Of a stretch of 64,000 nucleotides of DNA, positions 55,129-62,935 are shown in pieces. Location of the stretch: the NCBI GenBank assembly GCA_038210495.1, contig JBBQWR010000028.1, positions 1 to 64,000 of the forward strand. Direction: 5' to 3'. The translations under genes were made by a program, and so were the position numbers. Every line of letters begins with the position of its first letter. Positions within the stretch are counted from its first letter, which is position 1. The notes beneath the pieces were generated by a model that was given only the letters and a program-made list of their open reading frames with translations, did no database searches and was not told where the DNA came from. The DNA comes from JBBQWR01 sp038210495 (GTDB lineage: Bacteria; Planctomycetota; Planctomycetia; Pirellulales; DATAWG01).

Positions 55129-56328
55129 ATGACAGCCACTGAATTGAACTACGACTTCTTCGCGCCGCCGGAAATCCATTTCGGCTGGGGCCGCCGCGCC
55201 GAGATTGGCGCCATCGCGCGTAAATTCGGCCGCCGCGCCTTCGTCATAAGTGGCTCCAGACAACTAAAAGCAAGCGGCCGGCTGGATGAGATCTCCGCCG
55301 TTTTGCAATCGGCGGGCGTCGATTCGATTTCGCTCGCCGAGATTCATCGCGAGCCGCTGGTGGCCGACGTCGACCAAACCACCTTGCAATTGCTCAGCCA
55401 TTCGCCATCCAGCGGTGACATGCTCGTCGCGATCGGCGGGGGATCGGCGATCGATTTGGCGAAGGCCGTCGCAGCGCTGGCGACAAACGCACAGACCGCC
55501 AACGGCTCGGCCACCAGCGTGCGGGATTATCTCGAAGGGGTCGGCCGAGGCCTAAAAATCAACCGGCCGCCCCTGCCCGTGCTCGCCATGCCAACCACCG
55601 CGGGCACTGGCAGCGAGGCGACGAAAAATGCAGTCATCTCGTCCTTCGATCCGCCGTTCAAAAAGAGCCTCAGATCCGACTTGATGCTACCCCGGGCAGT
55701 GCTTGTCGATCCGGAACTCACCATCTCCATGCCGCCGGCAGTGACGGCTCAAACGGGCATGGACGCAATCACGCAGCTTATCGAAAGCTACATCTCCTGC
55801 CGGGCGAAGCCGATCCCGCGAGCCCTAGCTCTGCAAGGACTCAACCTGGCCCTCCCGGCAATCGCCGTGGCATTCCACCATCCGACAGATCGGGCGGCCA
55901 GGGAAGCGATGGCTCATGCTGCGCTGCTATCGGGCATGTGTCTGGCCAATGCCGGATTGGGAATGGCGCACGGAGTCGCTGCGGCGCTGGGCGTCATTTC
56001 TGGTTTGCCGCACGGCTTGGCTTGCGCGGTCATGCTGCCGCATACGCTTCGCGCGAACCGAAATATCGCTCTGGCGGATTTGGCCGAGCTCGAAAGGGCC
56101 GTGACGAACACGCCCGATAGCGACGACAATCTCGCCGCCGACAGATTCATCGCTCGGGTCGACTGGTTGTGCGGGGAACTGAATATTCCCGATCGACTTT
56201 CGCCGTTGGGCGTCATGCGCGAGCAAATATCCGAGCTCGTCGCCGCGTCTCACGGCAACAGTATGAACGGCAACCCGCGCGTGATCGCCGATGACGAACT
56301 GACGGCACTGTTGGAGGCGATGCTTTGA
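55129..56328 (+). CDS. Iron-containing alcohol dehydrogenase
   Basis: A 399-residue Fe-ADH family enzyme, NAD(P)-dependent. The nucleotide motif GGGSAIDLAKAVAA and the metal ligands are present: Asp in TGMDAITQLIESY, His in LGMAHGVAAALG, and His in GLPHGLACAVMLPH. The family also includes lactaldehyde reductases and 1,3-propanediol and methanol dehydrogenases; the substrate cannot be told. It overlaps the following PfkB gene by four bases, so the two form an operon. The divergent HEAT gene lies 200 bases upstream. Confidence 0.88.
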   Translation: MTATELNYDFFAPPEIHFGWGRRAEIGAIARKFGRRAFVISGSRQLKASGRLDEISAVLQSAGVDSISLAEIHREPLVADVDQTTLQLLSHSPSSGDMLVAIGGGSAIDLAKAVAALATNAQTANGSATSVRDYLEGVGRGLKINRPPLPVLAMPTTAGTGSEATKNAVISSFDPPFKKSLRSDLMLPRAVLVDPELTISMPPAVTAQTGMDAITQLIESYISCRAKPIPRALALQGLNLALPAIAVAFHHPTDRAAREAMAHAALLSGMCLANAGLGMAHGVAAALGVISGLPHGLACAVMLPHTLRANRNIALADLAELERAVTNTPDSDDNLAADRFIARVDWLCGELNIPDRLSPLGVMREQISELVAASHGNSMNGNPRVIADDELTALLEAML

Positions 56329-57248
56329 TTTTGATAGTCGGACTAACGCCCGCATGGCAGCGCGTCTACGACTTCGACCAGCTCGAGATGGGAGCAGTCA
56401 ATCGAGCCCGCGCGGTCGTGGAATGTTCGTCGGGCAAGGCGCTCAATCTGGCCGTCGCTCTGCGGCTGCTCGACGCTGAATTTCGGGTTCTGTCCTGCGT
56501 CGGCGGTCCCGTGCGATCGATGATCGACCGGGAATTCGACTCGCTCGGCATCGACCGGCGGTGGATCGAGACGGCGGCGCCGACGCGGACCTGCACGACG
56601 ATCGTCGATCGCGCCAACCACACGGTCACGGAGTTGGTCGAGAACGCCGGCGACATGAGCGCCGGTGAATTGGCCGAATTTCGCGAGGCCTTTGCCGACG
56701 AAATTTCCAAGGCCGATTTCTTGGTGCTCACCGGCTCGCTGCCGACCGGCGTTCCGCCGACCTTTTATTCGGATCTGCTCAGCCTCGCGGATTGCTCGGC
56801 GATTTTGGACATCCGCGGCAAGGAGTTGGAAACTGCTCTTCCTCGTCGCCCCCTGTTGATAAAGCCAAATCGAGAAGAATTGTCGGCGACAGTCGGTCGG
56901 CCACTACCGACAGACTTAGACGTCGTCGGCGCTATCGATGAACTTTCAGGCCGCGGCGCGAGTTGGATCGTCGTCACCGACGGCGGCCGCTCGGGTTGGA
57001 TTCACGGCCAAGGGCGAACGCATCCCTTTCAGCCGCCAAGACTCGCCGAAATCATCAATCCCATCGGTTGCGGCGACGCCCTGACGGCCGGCATCGCCGC
57101 CGCGATGCATAAGCGTCAATCGCCACTCGAAGCCCTGCGGCTCGGCCTGGCCGTCGCGGCCGAGAGCGCGACGAATCTGCTGCCAAGTCGATTCGATCCC
57201 AAGAATATCACGGTTCGCTTGAATTCGATTGCGCCGCGACTCTTCTAG
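56325..57248 (+). CDS. PfkB-family sugar kinase (1-phosphofructokinase-like)
   Basis: A 307-residue kinase. The start is TTG at 56325, overlapping the TGA of the upstream gene (TTGA), with GGAGG seven bases before. The opening ILIVGLTPAWQRVYDFDQLE, then GGPVRSMIDREFDSLGI and VVTDGGRSGW, follow the 1-phosphofructokinase/tagatose-6-phosphate kinase line of the PfkB family. The catalytic-Asp motif is PIGCGDALTAGIAAAM, where GCGD replaces the usual GAGD. It would phosphorylate a sugar or sugar phosphate with ATP. Its neighbours, an Fe-ADH and later an aldolase, suggest a sugar catabolic context. Confidence 0.8.
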   Translation: MILIVGLTPAWQRVYDFDQLEMGAVNRARAVVECSSGKALNLAVALRLLDAEFRVLSCVGGPVRSMIDREFDSLGIDRRWIETAAPTRTCTTIVDRANHTVTELVENAGDMSAGELAEFREAFADEISKADFLVLTGSLPTGVPPTFYSDLLSLADCSAILDIRGKELETALPRRPLLIKPNREELSATVGRPLPTDLDVVGAIDELSGRGASWIVVTDGGRSGWIHGQGRTHPFQPPRLAEIINPIGCGDALTAGIAAAMHKRQSPLEALRLGLAVAAESATNLLPSRFDPKNITVRLNSIAPRLF

Positions 57249-57359
57249 AATTTGTCTCACGGTCCGGCCGTCTGCTAAACTATAAAAGCGAAAGATAGGG
57301 AGACCATTTGACTGTCTAGCTGTTCGATCACGATTGCCACTTTGTGCTGCCCCGAAGAC

Positions 57360-57773
57360 ATGAGCAAGCCTGCGCTACCCGCGCCAACGCCGATCGCACT
57401 GGTCATCTGCGAGAGTATCTACGAGGACAAGGGTGGAAAACGGGCCTTGATCGGTCTATTCAATCAGATTATCGCTCAGCGGTTTCCCATCTCGCATGGC
57501 GGAATGTTCGTGTTTGTTTCAATCACGTCGCTTCGCCCGAAAACGATCTGCAAACTCGACATCGTCAACGCGGAGACTGACGCGCTCGTTGCCATGATGG
57601 AGGGACCTTTACAGGACGACAATCCGGTTGTGGTCTGCGACTTGGTCTTTGAAATGCGCAACCTTGTGTTCCCCGAACCCGGAAAGTATTTCGTCCGTTT
57701 TTGGGGAAACGACCAAATTCTGATGCAACGGCCGATCGATGTCCTCGCCGTGGACGCACCCCGTGGCGGTTAA
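57360..57773 (+). CDS. Conserved hypothetical protein (DUF6941-like)
   Basis: A 137-residue soluble protein beginning PIALVICESIYEDKGGKRAL, continuing IGLFNQIIAQRFPISHGGMF and VFVSITSLRPKTICKLDIVN. This is the compact beta-sandwich wording of DUF6941-type proteins, of unknown function. No signal or membrane segment is seen. The start at 57360 is chosen as the better family start; 57342 adds MCCPED. It lies between the kinase and isomerase-like genes without overlap, in its own transcript or the same one. Confidence 0.6.
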   Translation: MSKPALPAPTPIALVICESIYEDKGGKRALIGLFNQIIAQRFPISHGGMFVFVSITSLRPKTICKLDIVNAETDALVAMMEGPLQDDNPVVVCDLVFEMRNLVFPEPGKYFVRFWGNDQILMQRPIDVLAVDAPRGG

Positions 57774-57870
57774 TAGGGAAGAAGGCCCATGGGCGAACGA
57801 TTGGCGAAGCGATATGAAAAATCAGTGCCCAAATTTCTCGATCAGAACTCACCCACCAGGAGCTTCAACC

Positions 57871-58782
57871 ATGACTCACTCCCAGACACCGATCAGTCGC
57901 CGCGCGCTGCTCGCCGGCGCCGCTAGTTTGACGGCGGCCTCCAGTGGTGTGATCGCGGCGGGATCGGCGCTCGCGGCGCCCGAACCGGTATCGGACGATT
58001 ACAAAATCGCCAACGGCAAGATCAACCAGTCCATTGCATTCTGGTGCTTCAATCCCATGCCGATGGAAACCCTGGCCGCCGGCGCGGCGCGGATGGGGTT
58101 CAAATCGATCGAGCTCGTGCCTCCCACAGAATGGCCGACGCTGAAAAAGCATGGCCTGATCTGCGCGATGACGCCCGGCCACGGTTTCACGAAGGGTTTC
58201 GCCCACGTCGAAGAGCATGAAGAATGTCTGGCCGCTCTCCATAAAAGCATCGACGCCACCAGCGACGCCGGCTATCCGAACGTAATTACCTTTTCCGGCA
58301 TGCGTCGCGGCCTGCCGGATGACGAAGGGCTTGTGAATGCCGTGACGGGATTAAAGAAGATCGTCGGCTACGCGGAACAAAAGAAGGTCACGATTTGCTT
58401 CGAGATGCTGAACTCCCGGGTGAATTTCCCGATGAAGGGGCATCCCGACTACATGTGCGACCATATCGAATGGGCAGTCGACCTGTGCCGGCTGGTCGGC
58501 AGCCCCCGGCTGAAAATCCTGTTCGATATCTATCACGTGCAAATCATGCAGGGAGATGTCATCGCGCGGATCAGGCAATTCAGCGAGTACATCGGCCACT
58601 ATCACACAGCGGGCGTCCCGGGCCGCAACGAAATCGGCGACACGCAGGAGATTTCCTACCCCGCCATCATGCGGGCGATCCTCGAGACAGGCTATCAGGG
58701 CTACGTCGGCCAAGAATTCATCCCAACGCAGAAAGACATGCTGGCAGCGCTGGGCCAAGCGGCGAAGCTGTGCGATGTTTAG
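57871..58782 (+). CDS. Hydroxypyruvate-isomerase-like TIM-barrel protein with Tat signal
   Basis: A 303-residue protein. A Tat signal (ISRRALLAGAASLTAASSG) runs over residues 8-30, so it is exported folded. The remaining sequence is an AP-endonuclease-2/xylose-isomerase-type TIM barrel: FWCFNPMPMETLAAGAARMG, TICFEMLNSRVN, FDIYHVQIMQGDV, GHYHTAGVPGRNE and GYQGYVGQEFIP. The metal-binding Glu, Asp, His and Glu are in place. The wording matches hydroxypyruvate isomerases, but an exported relative may act on another sugar. AGGAG eight bases before the ATG supports the start. Confidence 0.78.
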   Translation: MTHSQTPISRRALLAGAASLTAASSGVIAAGSALAAPEPVSDDYKIANGKINQSIAFWCFNPMPMETLAAGAARMGFKSIELVPPTEWPTLKKHGLICAMTPGHGFTKGFAHVEEHEECLAALHKSIDATSDAGYPNVITFSGMRRGLPDDEGLVNAVTGLKKIVGYAEQKKVTICFEMLNSRVNFPMKGHPDYMCDHIEWAVDLCRLVGSPRLKILFDIYHVQIMQGDVIARIRQFSEYIGHYHTAGVPGRNEIGDTQEISYPAIMRAILETGYQGYVGQEFIPTQKDMLAALGQAAKLCDV

Positions 58783-58911
58783 GGCGATTCCGAAACACAA
58801 ATTTCCGTCAACCGCCATTGACGCCAGTCTTTTCGGCGTCTAGCCTTCACGCCCCTTATCGGGTTTCCCGGGTTCTCCGGGATGTTGAAGTCCTAGCCGG
58901 CGGACGATTTC

Positions 58912-59853
58912 ATGGCCAACGTAGGGTGGGCATTGCCCACCGTGCCCCATCGTATTGCGCGGACATGGTGGGCATGGTCCACCCTACTTCTGTTGCCGCT
59001 TGCGCTCACGGGCTGCGAGTGGCTGCGTCTGTCTCCGCACGGCACATCGCCGCTCCAGCCGCTCACGTTGGCCACCGACGGCGCCGAACTGGAAATCACG
59101 TTCATCCGCATTCCGCTCGGTGACGCGGACGTCAACGGCCCGATGTGGAACGAAATCGACGAGCAGATCATACCGGCCGAGCTCCGGGCTGAGCTCGCAG
59201 CCAACGGTCTCCGCGCGGGCATCATCGGCAGCGACAAGCCACCGGCGCTCGAGAAGAAACTGGCTCAGGCCGACACGCCCGCGACGCCAGCCGCCGCCGC
59301 CGCCAAGATAAACACCGAGCCGGCGGTCCGCCACTGGAGCATGCAAATCCGCCGCGGCCAGCCCGGCAATATCATCGCCTCAAGCGTTTACGATCAGCTC
59401 TCGCTGCTGACCAACGACGACGGCCAAGTCCGCGGCCAGACATATCCCAAGGCGCAGGGCGAGTTCGTTGTGGGCGTCGATCCACAGCCCGACAGTTGCG
59501 TGAAGCTGAATCTCCAGCCGCAGTTTCTCTATGGCGAGCCGCGGCAGCAATGGGTCGGTGAAGACGGCATGTTCCATTTGCAATCCGGCAAGCCCAAGAA
59601 GACTTACAGCAAGCTGAAACTCGAAGTCACGCTGCGGCCGGATCAAACGCTGATCATCGCCAGCCTGCCGCAGCGCCCCGGTAGCGTCGGCCACTATCTG
59701 CTGACAGAACCGAAGGCCGAGGGGATCGATCAAAAGCTGATGCTGATTCGACTGGGCGATACGAAGTTCAACGATCTGCTCGTGAACGTCAGCGATTCCG
59801 ACACCAAGGACGCCGGTCAGACGGTCGCTCCGATAGAGCCGCGCACGAAGTAA
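58912..59853 (+). CDS. Hypothetical lipoprotein with a repeat-derived leader
   Basis: A 313-residue protein with a lipobox (LALTGC, Cys35) after a hydrophobic run. Residues 3-25 or so, including VGWALPT and WWAWSTL, are encoded by the GTAGGGTGGGCA palindrome (58921-58987), and no other ATG precedes the lipobox, so the repeat supplies the start of the signal peptide. The rest is mainly beta-rich with LRPDQTLIIASLPQRPGSVG near the C-terminus and no recognised domain. It is a single-gene unit upstream of the aldolase gene. Confidence 0.65.
   Translation: MANVGWALPTVPHRIARTWWAWSTLLLLPLALTGCEWLRLSPHGTSPLQPLTLATDGAELEITFIRIPLGDADVNGPMWNEIDEQIIPAELRAELAANGLRAGIIGSDKPPALEKKLAQADTPATPAAAAAKINTEPAVRHWSMQIRRGQPGNIIASSVYDQLSLLTNDDGQVRGQTYPKAQGEFVVGVDPQPDSCVKLNLQPQFLYGEPRQQWVGEDGMFHLQSGKPKKTYSKLKLEVTLRPDQTLIIASLPQRPGSVGHYLLTEPKAEGIDQKLMLIRLGDTKFNDLLVNVSDSDTKDAGQTVAPIEPRTK
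58921..58987. repeat. GTAGGGTGGGCA palindrome within a lipoprotein gene
   Basis: GTAGGGTGGGCATTGCCCAC (58921-58940) and GTGGGCATGGTCCACCCTAC (58968-58987) are inverted copies enclosing a short centre. They encode most of residues 4-25 of the lipoprotein. Confidence 0.75.
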
Positions 59854-60061
59854 GCGCCGTGCGACGTGCAATTCGCGACCACCTCCGCTTACCGCGTGCG
59901 CGGCTCTAGTTTCCATCGCGGCGACCCACTTTAGCCCGGGCCCCGTTTCTCGTAGAATATCGGCCTAACTTGCGGCCGTGTCGCCGCCTGACCAACCGAA
60001 CGTCCGGGCGGGGCGCCTCGGCGCCTGCGATCCCATTTTGCCCTTAGAGGAGAAATCCGCC

Positions 60062-61108
60062 ATGCCACTGGTTCCGATGCGTCTACTGCTGGATCACGCC
60101 GCCGAGCACGACTACGGGTTGGCCGCGTTCAACGTCAACAACATGGAGCAGATTCAGTCGATCCTCGAGGCGGCCGCGGCGACCGATTCGCCGGTGATCG
60201 TGCAGGCCTCTCGCGGCGCCCGTAGTTATTCGCAAGACAACTACCTTCGGCATCTGATGCTCGCCGCCGCCGAGCTCTACCCGAGAATCCCGATCGCCAT
60301 GCACCAGGACCACGGCAATAGCGTCGCCACCTGCAAGAGCGCGATCGAGAACGGCTTCACGAGCGTCATGATGGACGGCTCGCTCAAGGAAGACGGTAAG
60401 ACACCCGCCGACTACGACTACAACGTCCGCGTCACCCGTGACGTCGTCGAGTTGGCCCACCGGCAAGGCGTGTCGGTCGAAGGCGAACTCGGCTGCCTGG
60501 GCTCGCTCGAATCGGGCATGGGCGAAAAGGAAGACGGCCACGGCGCCGAGGGAACGCTCTCGCACGATCAACTGTTGACCGATCCAGAGGAAGCCGAGCG
60601 GTTTGTCGGCGAGACCGGAGTCGATGCGCTGGCCGTGGCGATCGGTACCAGCCATGGCGCCTACAAATTCACCCGCAAGCCCGATGGCGAGGTGCTCGCG
60701 ATGGACCGGATCATCGAGATCCATCGCCGGCTGCCAAACTGCCACTTGGTGATGCACGGGTCGTCGTCCGTGCCGCAAGAGTTGCAAGACGTGATCAACA
60801 AATTCGGCGGCAAGATGCCGCAAACTTGGGGCGTGCCGGTCGAAGAGATTCAGCGCGGCATCAAGCACGGAGTGCGAAAGGTGAACGTCGACACCGATTG
60901 CCGAATGGCGATCACCGGCGCGATCCGCCAGGTATTCGCCGAGCACCCGGAAAAATTCGACCCCCGCGACTTCCTGAAGCCGGCCCGCGAGGCGATGAAG
61001 AAGGTCTGCATGGCCCGGATGCAATCCTTCGGCCAAGCCGGCAACGCGAGCAAGATCAAGTGCATCACGCTGGAGGAAATGGCCGACCGCTACGCCGTGC
61101 CAGCGTAG
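60062..61108 (+). CDS. fbaA: Fructose-bisphosphate aldolase, class II
   Basis: A 348-residue zinc enzyme of glycolysis and gluconeogenesis that cleaves fructose-1,6-bisphosphate to DHAP and GAP. Zinc and catalytic residues: His81-x-Asp83-His84 (MHQDHGNS), the later zinc His in GTSHGAYKF and HGSSSVPQE, and the Calvin-type wording SVMMDGSLKEDGKTPADYDY and VNVDTDCRMAITGAIRQVF. AGAGGAG nine bases before the ATG supports the start. The length matches the longer, Cbb-like class IIA group. Confidence 0.96.
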   Translation: MPLVPMRLLLDHAAEHDYGLAAFNVNNMEQIQSILEAAAATDSPVIVQASRGARSYSQDNYLRHLMLAAAELYPRIPIAMHQDHGNSVATCKSAIENGFTSVMMDGSLKEDGKTPADYDYNVRVTRDVVELAHRQGVSVEGELGCLGSLESGMGEKEDGHGAEGTLSHDQLLTDPEEAERFVGETGVDALAVAIGTSHGAYKFTRKPDGEVLAMDRIIEIHRRLPNCHLVMHGSSSVPQELQDVINKFGGKMPQTWGVPVEEIQRGIKHGVRKVNVDTDCRMAITGAIRQVFAEHPEKFDPRDFLKPAREAMKKVCMARMQSFGQAGNASKIKCITLEEMADRYAVPA

Positions 61109-61168
61109 GAGATGGTGTACGGTGGGAACATCCTGGCGCTGCGCGAGAGCGGACCGCGGGCGGCCGGA

Positions 61169-61731
61169 AGCCCCGAAGGGGCGGAACATATCAGCCCAGG
61201 GCAGAGCGACGCGGCGACAGCCGCGAAGCGCCGCCCTGGGTACTGTTCCCGTTTCAGGACAAAGCCCTGCAAGGGCGAAACAAACCGCCACGTCGCGGAA
61301 CTCGCCCTGCGCTTCGTTCGCGTCTGATTATCATGGACGATCAATCCCATATATATCGCTCGTCGAATTCAATCCCGTGCTTCGCGAAAAGCGCTCGCAA
61401 TTCATCCTGGAACGTCATCGTCCGGTGATGCTCTTCTTGGTTTATGATGTATCTCTTTACTTCTTCCACATTGGATTGACTCACCGAAAAACCGGCGTAC
61501 CCGCCCTGCCACTCGAACTCTTGGTTGCGAGTGCCCTCGGAGGTCTTCATCCACTTCGAACTCCCCTTTTTCACTTCTTCGACGATTTTAGGTGTCACTC
61601 CTAGAGACGTCGAATTGTTTCGCCCTTGCAGGGCTCTGCTTGATGATGGTTACCAACCCAGGGCGGCGCTCCGCGGCTAACGCCGCTCGCTCTGCCCTGG
61701 GCTGATTTGTTGCTGCCCCTTCGGGGCGTGA
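61169..61731. repeat. Inverted REP-like arms flanking a transposase remnant
   Basis: A left arm at 61169-61283 and a right arm at 61616-61731 are inverted copies of about 115 bp. Both contain GCCCTGCAAGGGCGAAACAA, a CAGCCCAGGGCAGAGCG / CGCCCTGGGT hairpin, and an outer CCCCGAAGGGGCG hairpin. The IS200-type remnant lies between them. The structure accounts for most of the 709 bases between the aldolase and esterase genes. Confidence 0.75.
61341..61598 (-). pseudogene. C-terminal half of an IS200-family transposase
   Basis: The 85 residues (VEEVKKGSSKWMKT, WQGGYAGFSVSQSNVEEVKR, YIINQEEHHRTMTFQDEL, ending GIEFDERYIWD) match the C-terminal half of IS200-type Y1 transposases, including the helix with the catalytic Tyr (KRYIINQEEHH). 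The N-terminal half with the HUH motif is missing; immediately upstream the sequence changes to the inverted repeat arm. The protein cannot be active by itself. Its position between matching REP-like arms is typical of a decayed REP-associated transposase unit. Confidence 0.8.
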
Positions 61732-61817
61732 TTTGACAATTAGGCATTGTGCTCGACACGCATTATTCCGATCGACTGATCGCGATTTCAATTCGCTTTT
61801 TAGGGCGGCATTGACGG

Positions 61818-62786
61818 CTATTTGCCGGCAGCGTCGTGCTTCGGCAGCATGCCGATGTCGGTTGACCAGTCGATGAATCGGCTGGGCCAGGTACCGAAGG
61901 GGATGCCTTTACGCGGGCTGATGCCGCCGCCGTGGCCGCCGTGGGCGTAGATGTGCAGTTCGGCCGGGATCTTCGCGTTGAAGTAGGCGTTGTAGAAATC
62001 TACCGTTTCCTTGGCGTGGAAAGCGTCGTCCACACCGGCGCAGACGCAGAACGCCGGCGGGGCGTCGTGCGGTAGTTTGCTGGTGTCGAGTTCGCGCCAG
62101 CCGGCGTAGACCAAGGCCACGAAATCGGGACGGCAGCTTGCGCGATCGAGCGGATCGGCCGCGTCGGACTTGCCTGCGTCGAAATTGAGAGCGGCCCGGG
62201 CGGCTTGCTCGCCTCCCGCCGAAAAACCCATGATGCCGATTTTTTTCGGATCGACTCCCCACTCTTTCGCGCGAGAGCGAACTATTCGCACGGAGCGCTG
62301 TGTGTCGGCCAAGGCGTCGACGGCCGAGTCGTAGGGTTTTAGTCGATAGCGTTCGGTGAATGCGGCGATTCCCAGGTCGTTGAGCCACTTCGCGATTTCG
62401 ACTCCTTCGGGCCCGACCCAGAGCGTGGTGTTGCCGCCGCCGGCCGCCACGATGACCGCCATGCCGTTGGCTTTGTCCGCGGGCGGCAGATGCAGTTCGA
62501 GCGACGGGTTGTGAATGTTCGTGACGTTCAGCACTCGGGCCGCCGCATCCTTCGACCGAGTGACGTTCTCCGGCTTATCGAAGCCGGCGAGTTCTTTCAG
62601 GGCCGGATGCCCAGGGGGAAACAGCGTGACGACTTTGTCGCCCGGCAAAATCGGCTGCGGCTCGAGCAACTTGGTTTTGCTCGCGGCCGGCGATTTCTCG
62701 TCTTCGGCCAATGCCATCGCTATAAGCATGTGAGCCACCACCGCAACCGCCAATCCACGCCGAACCGCCCCCCATGATGCCGCCAT
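61818..62786 (-). CDS. Exported alpha/beta hydrolase (acetyl-xylan esterase-like)
   Basis: A 322-residue protein with a signal peptide (RRGLAVAVVAHMLIAMALAE). The alpha/beta hydrolase core has the oxyanion region AVIVAAGGGNTTLW, the nucleophile Ser189 in GFSAGGEQA, a catalytic Asp in CAGVDDAFHAKET and His in HIYAHGGHGGGIS. This pattern matches exported esterases of the xylan- or pectin-deacetylating kind that occur in planctomycetes. The substrate is not defined by the sequence. It is monocistronic, transcribed away from the IS remnant. Confidence 0.82.
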   Translation of the reverse strand: MAASWGAVRRGLAVAVVAHMLIAMALAEDEKSPAASKTKLLEPQPILPGDKVVTLFPPGHPALKELAGFDKPENVTRSKDAAARVLNVTNIHNPSLELHLPPADKANGMAVIVAAGGGNTTLWVGPEGVEIAKWLNDLGIAAFTERYRLKPYDSAVDALADTQRSVRIVRSRAKEWGVDPKKIGIMGFSAGGEQAARAALNFDAGKSDAADPLDRASCRPDFVALVYAGWRELDTSKLPHDAPPAFCVCAGVDDAFHAKETVDFYNAYFNAKIPAELHIYAHGGHGGGISPRKGIPFGTWPSRFIDWSTDIGMLPKHDAAGK

Positions 62787-62935
62787 GTCTTCACCCTTTT
62801 TTGTTTTGAATGTTGAAATGATTTTTGCAAGGCATACTAACCCGAAGCGTTAGCGAGGATGTGGAATCGTCATCGAAAGAGCCTCGCTGAAGCATCGGGT
62901 TGGTACGCGGCCGGTGCCGCTCGACACCGATTCTA

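Noticed and set aside
60083..61291. A 402-codon minus-strand frame
   Set aside because: It is antisense to the class II aldolase and extends into the repeat arm.
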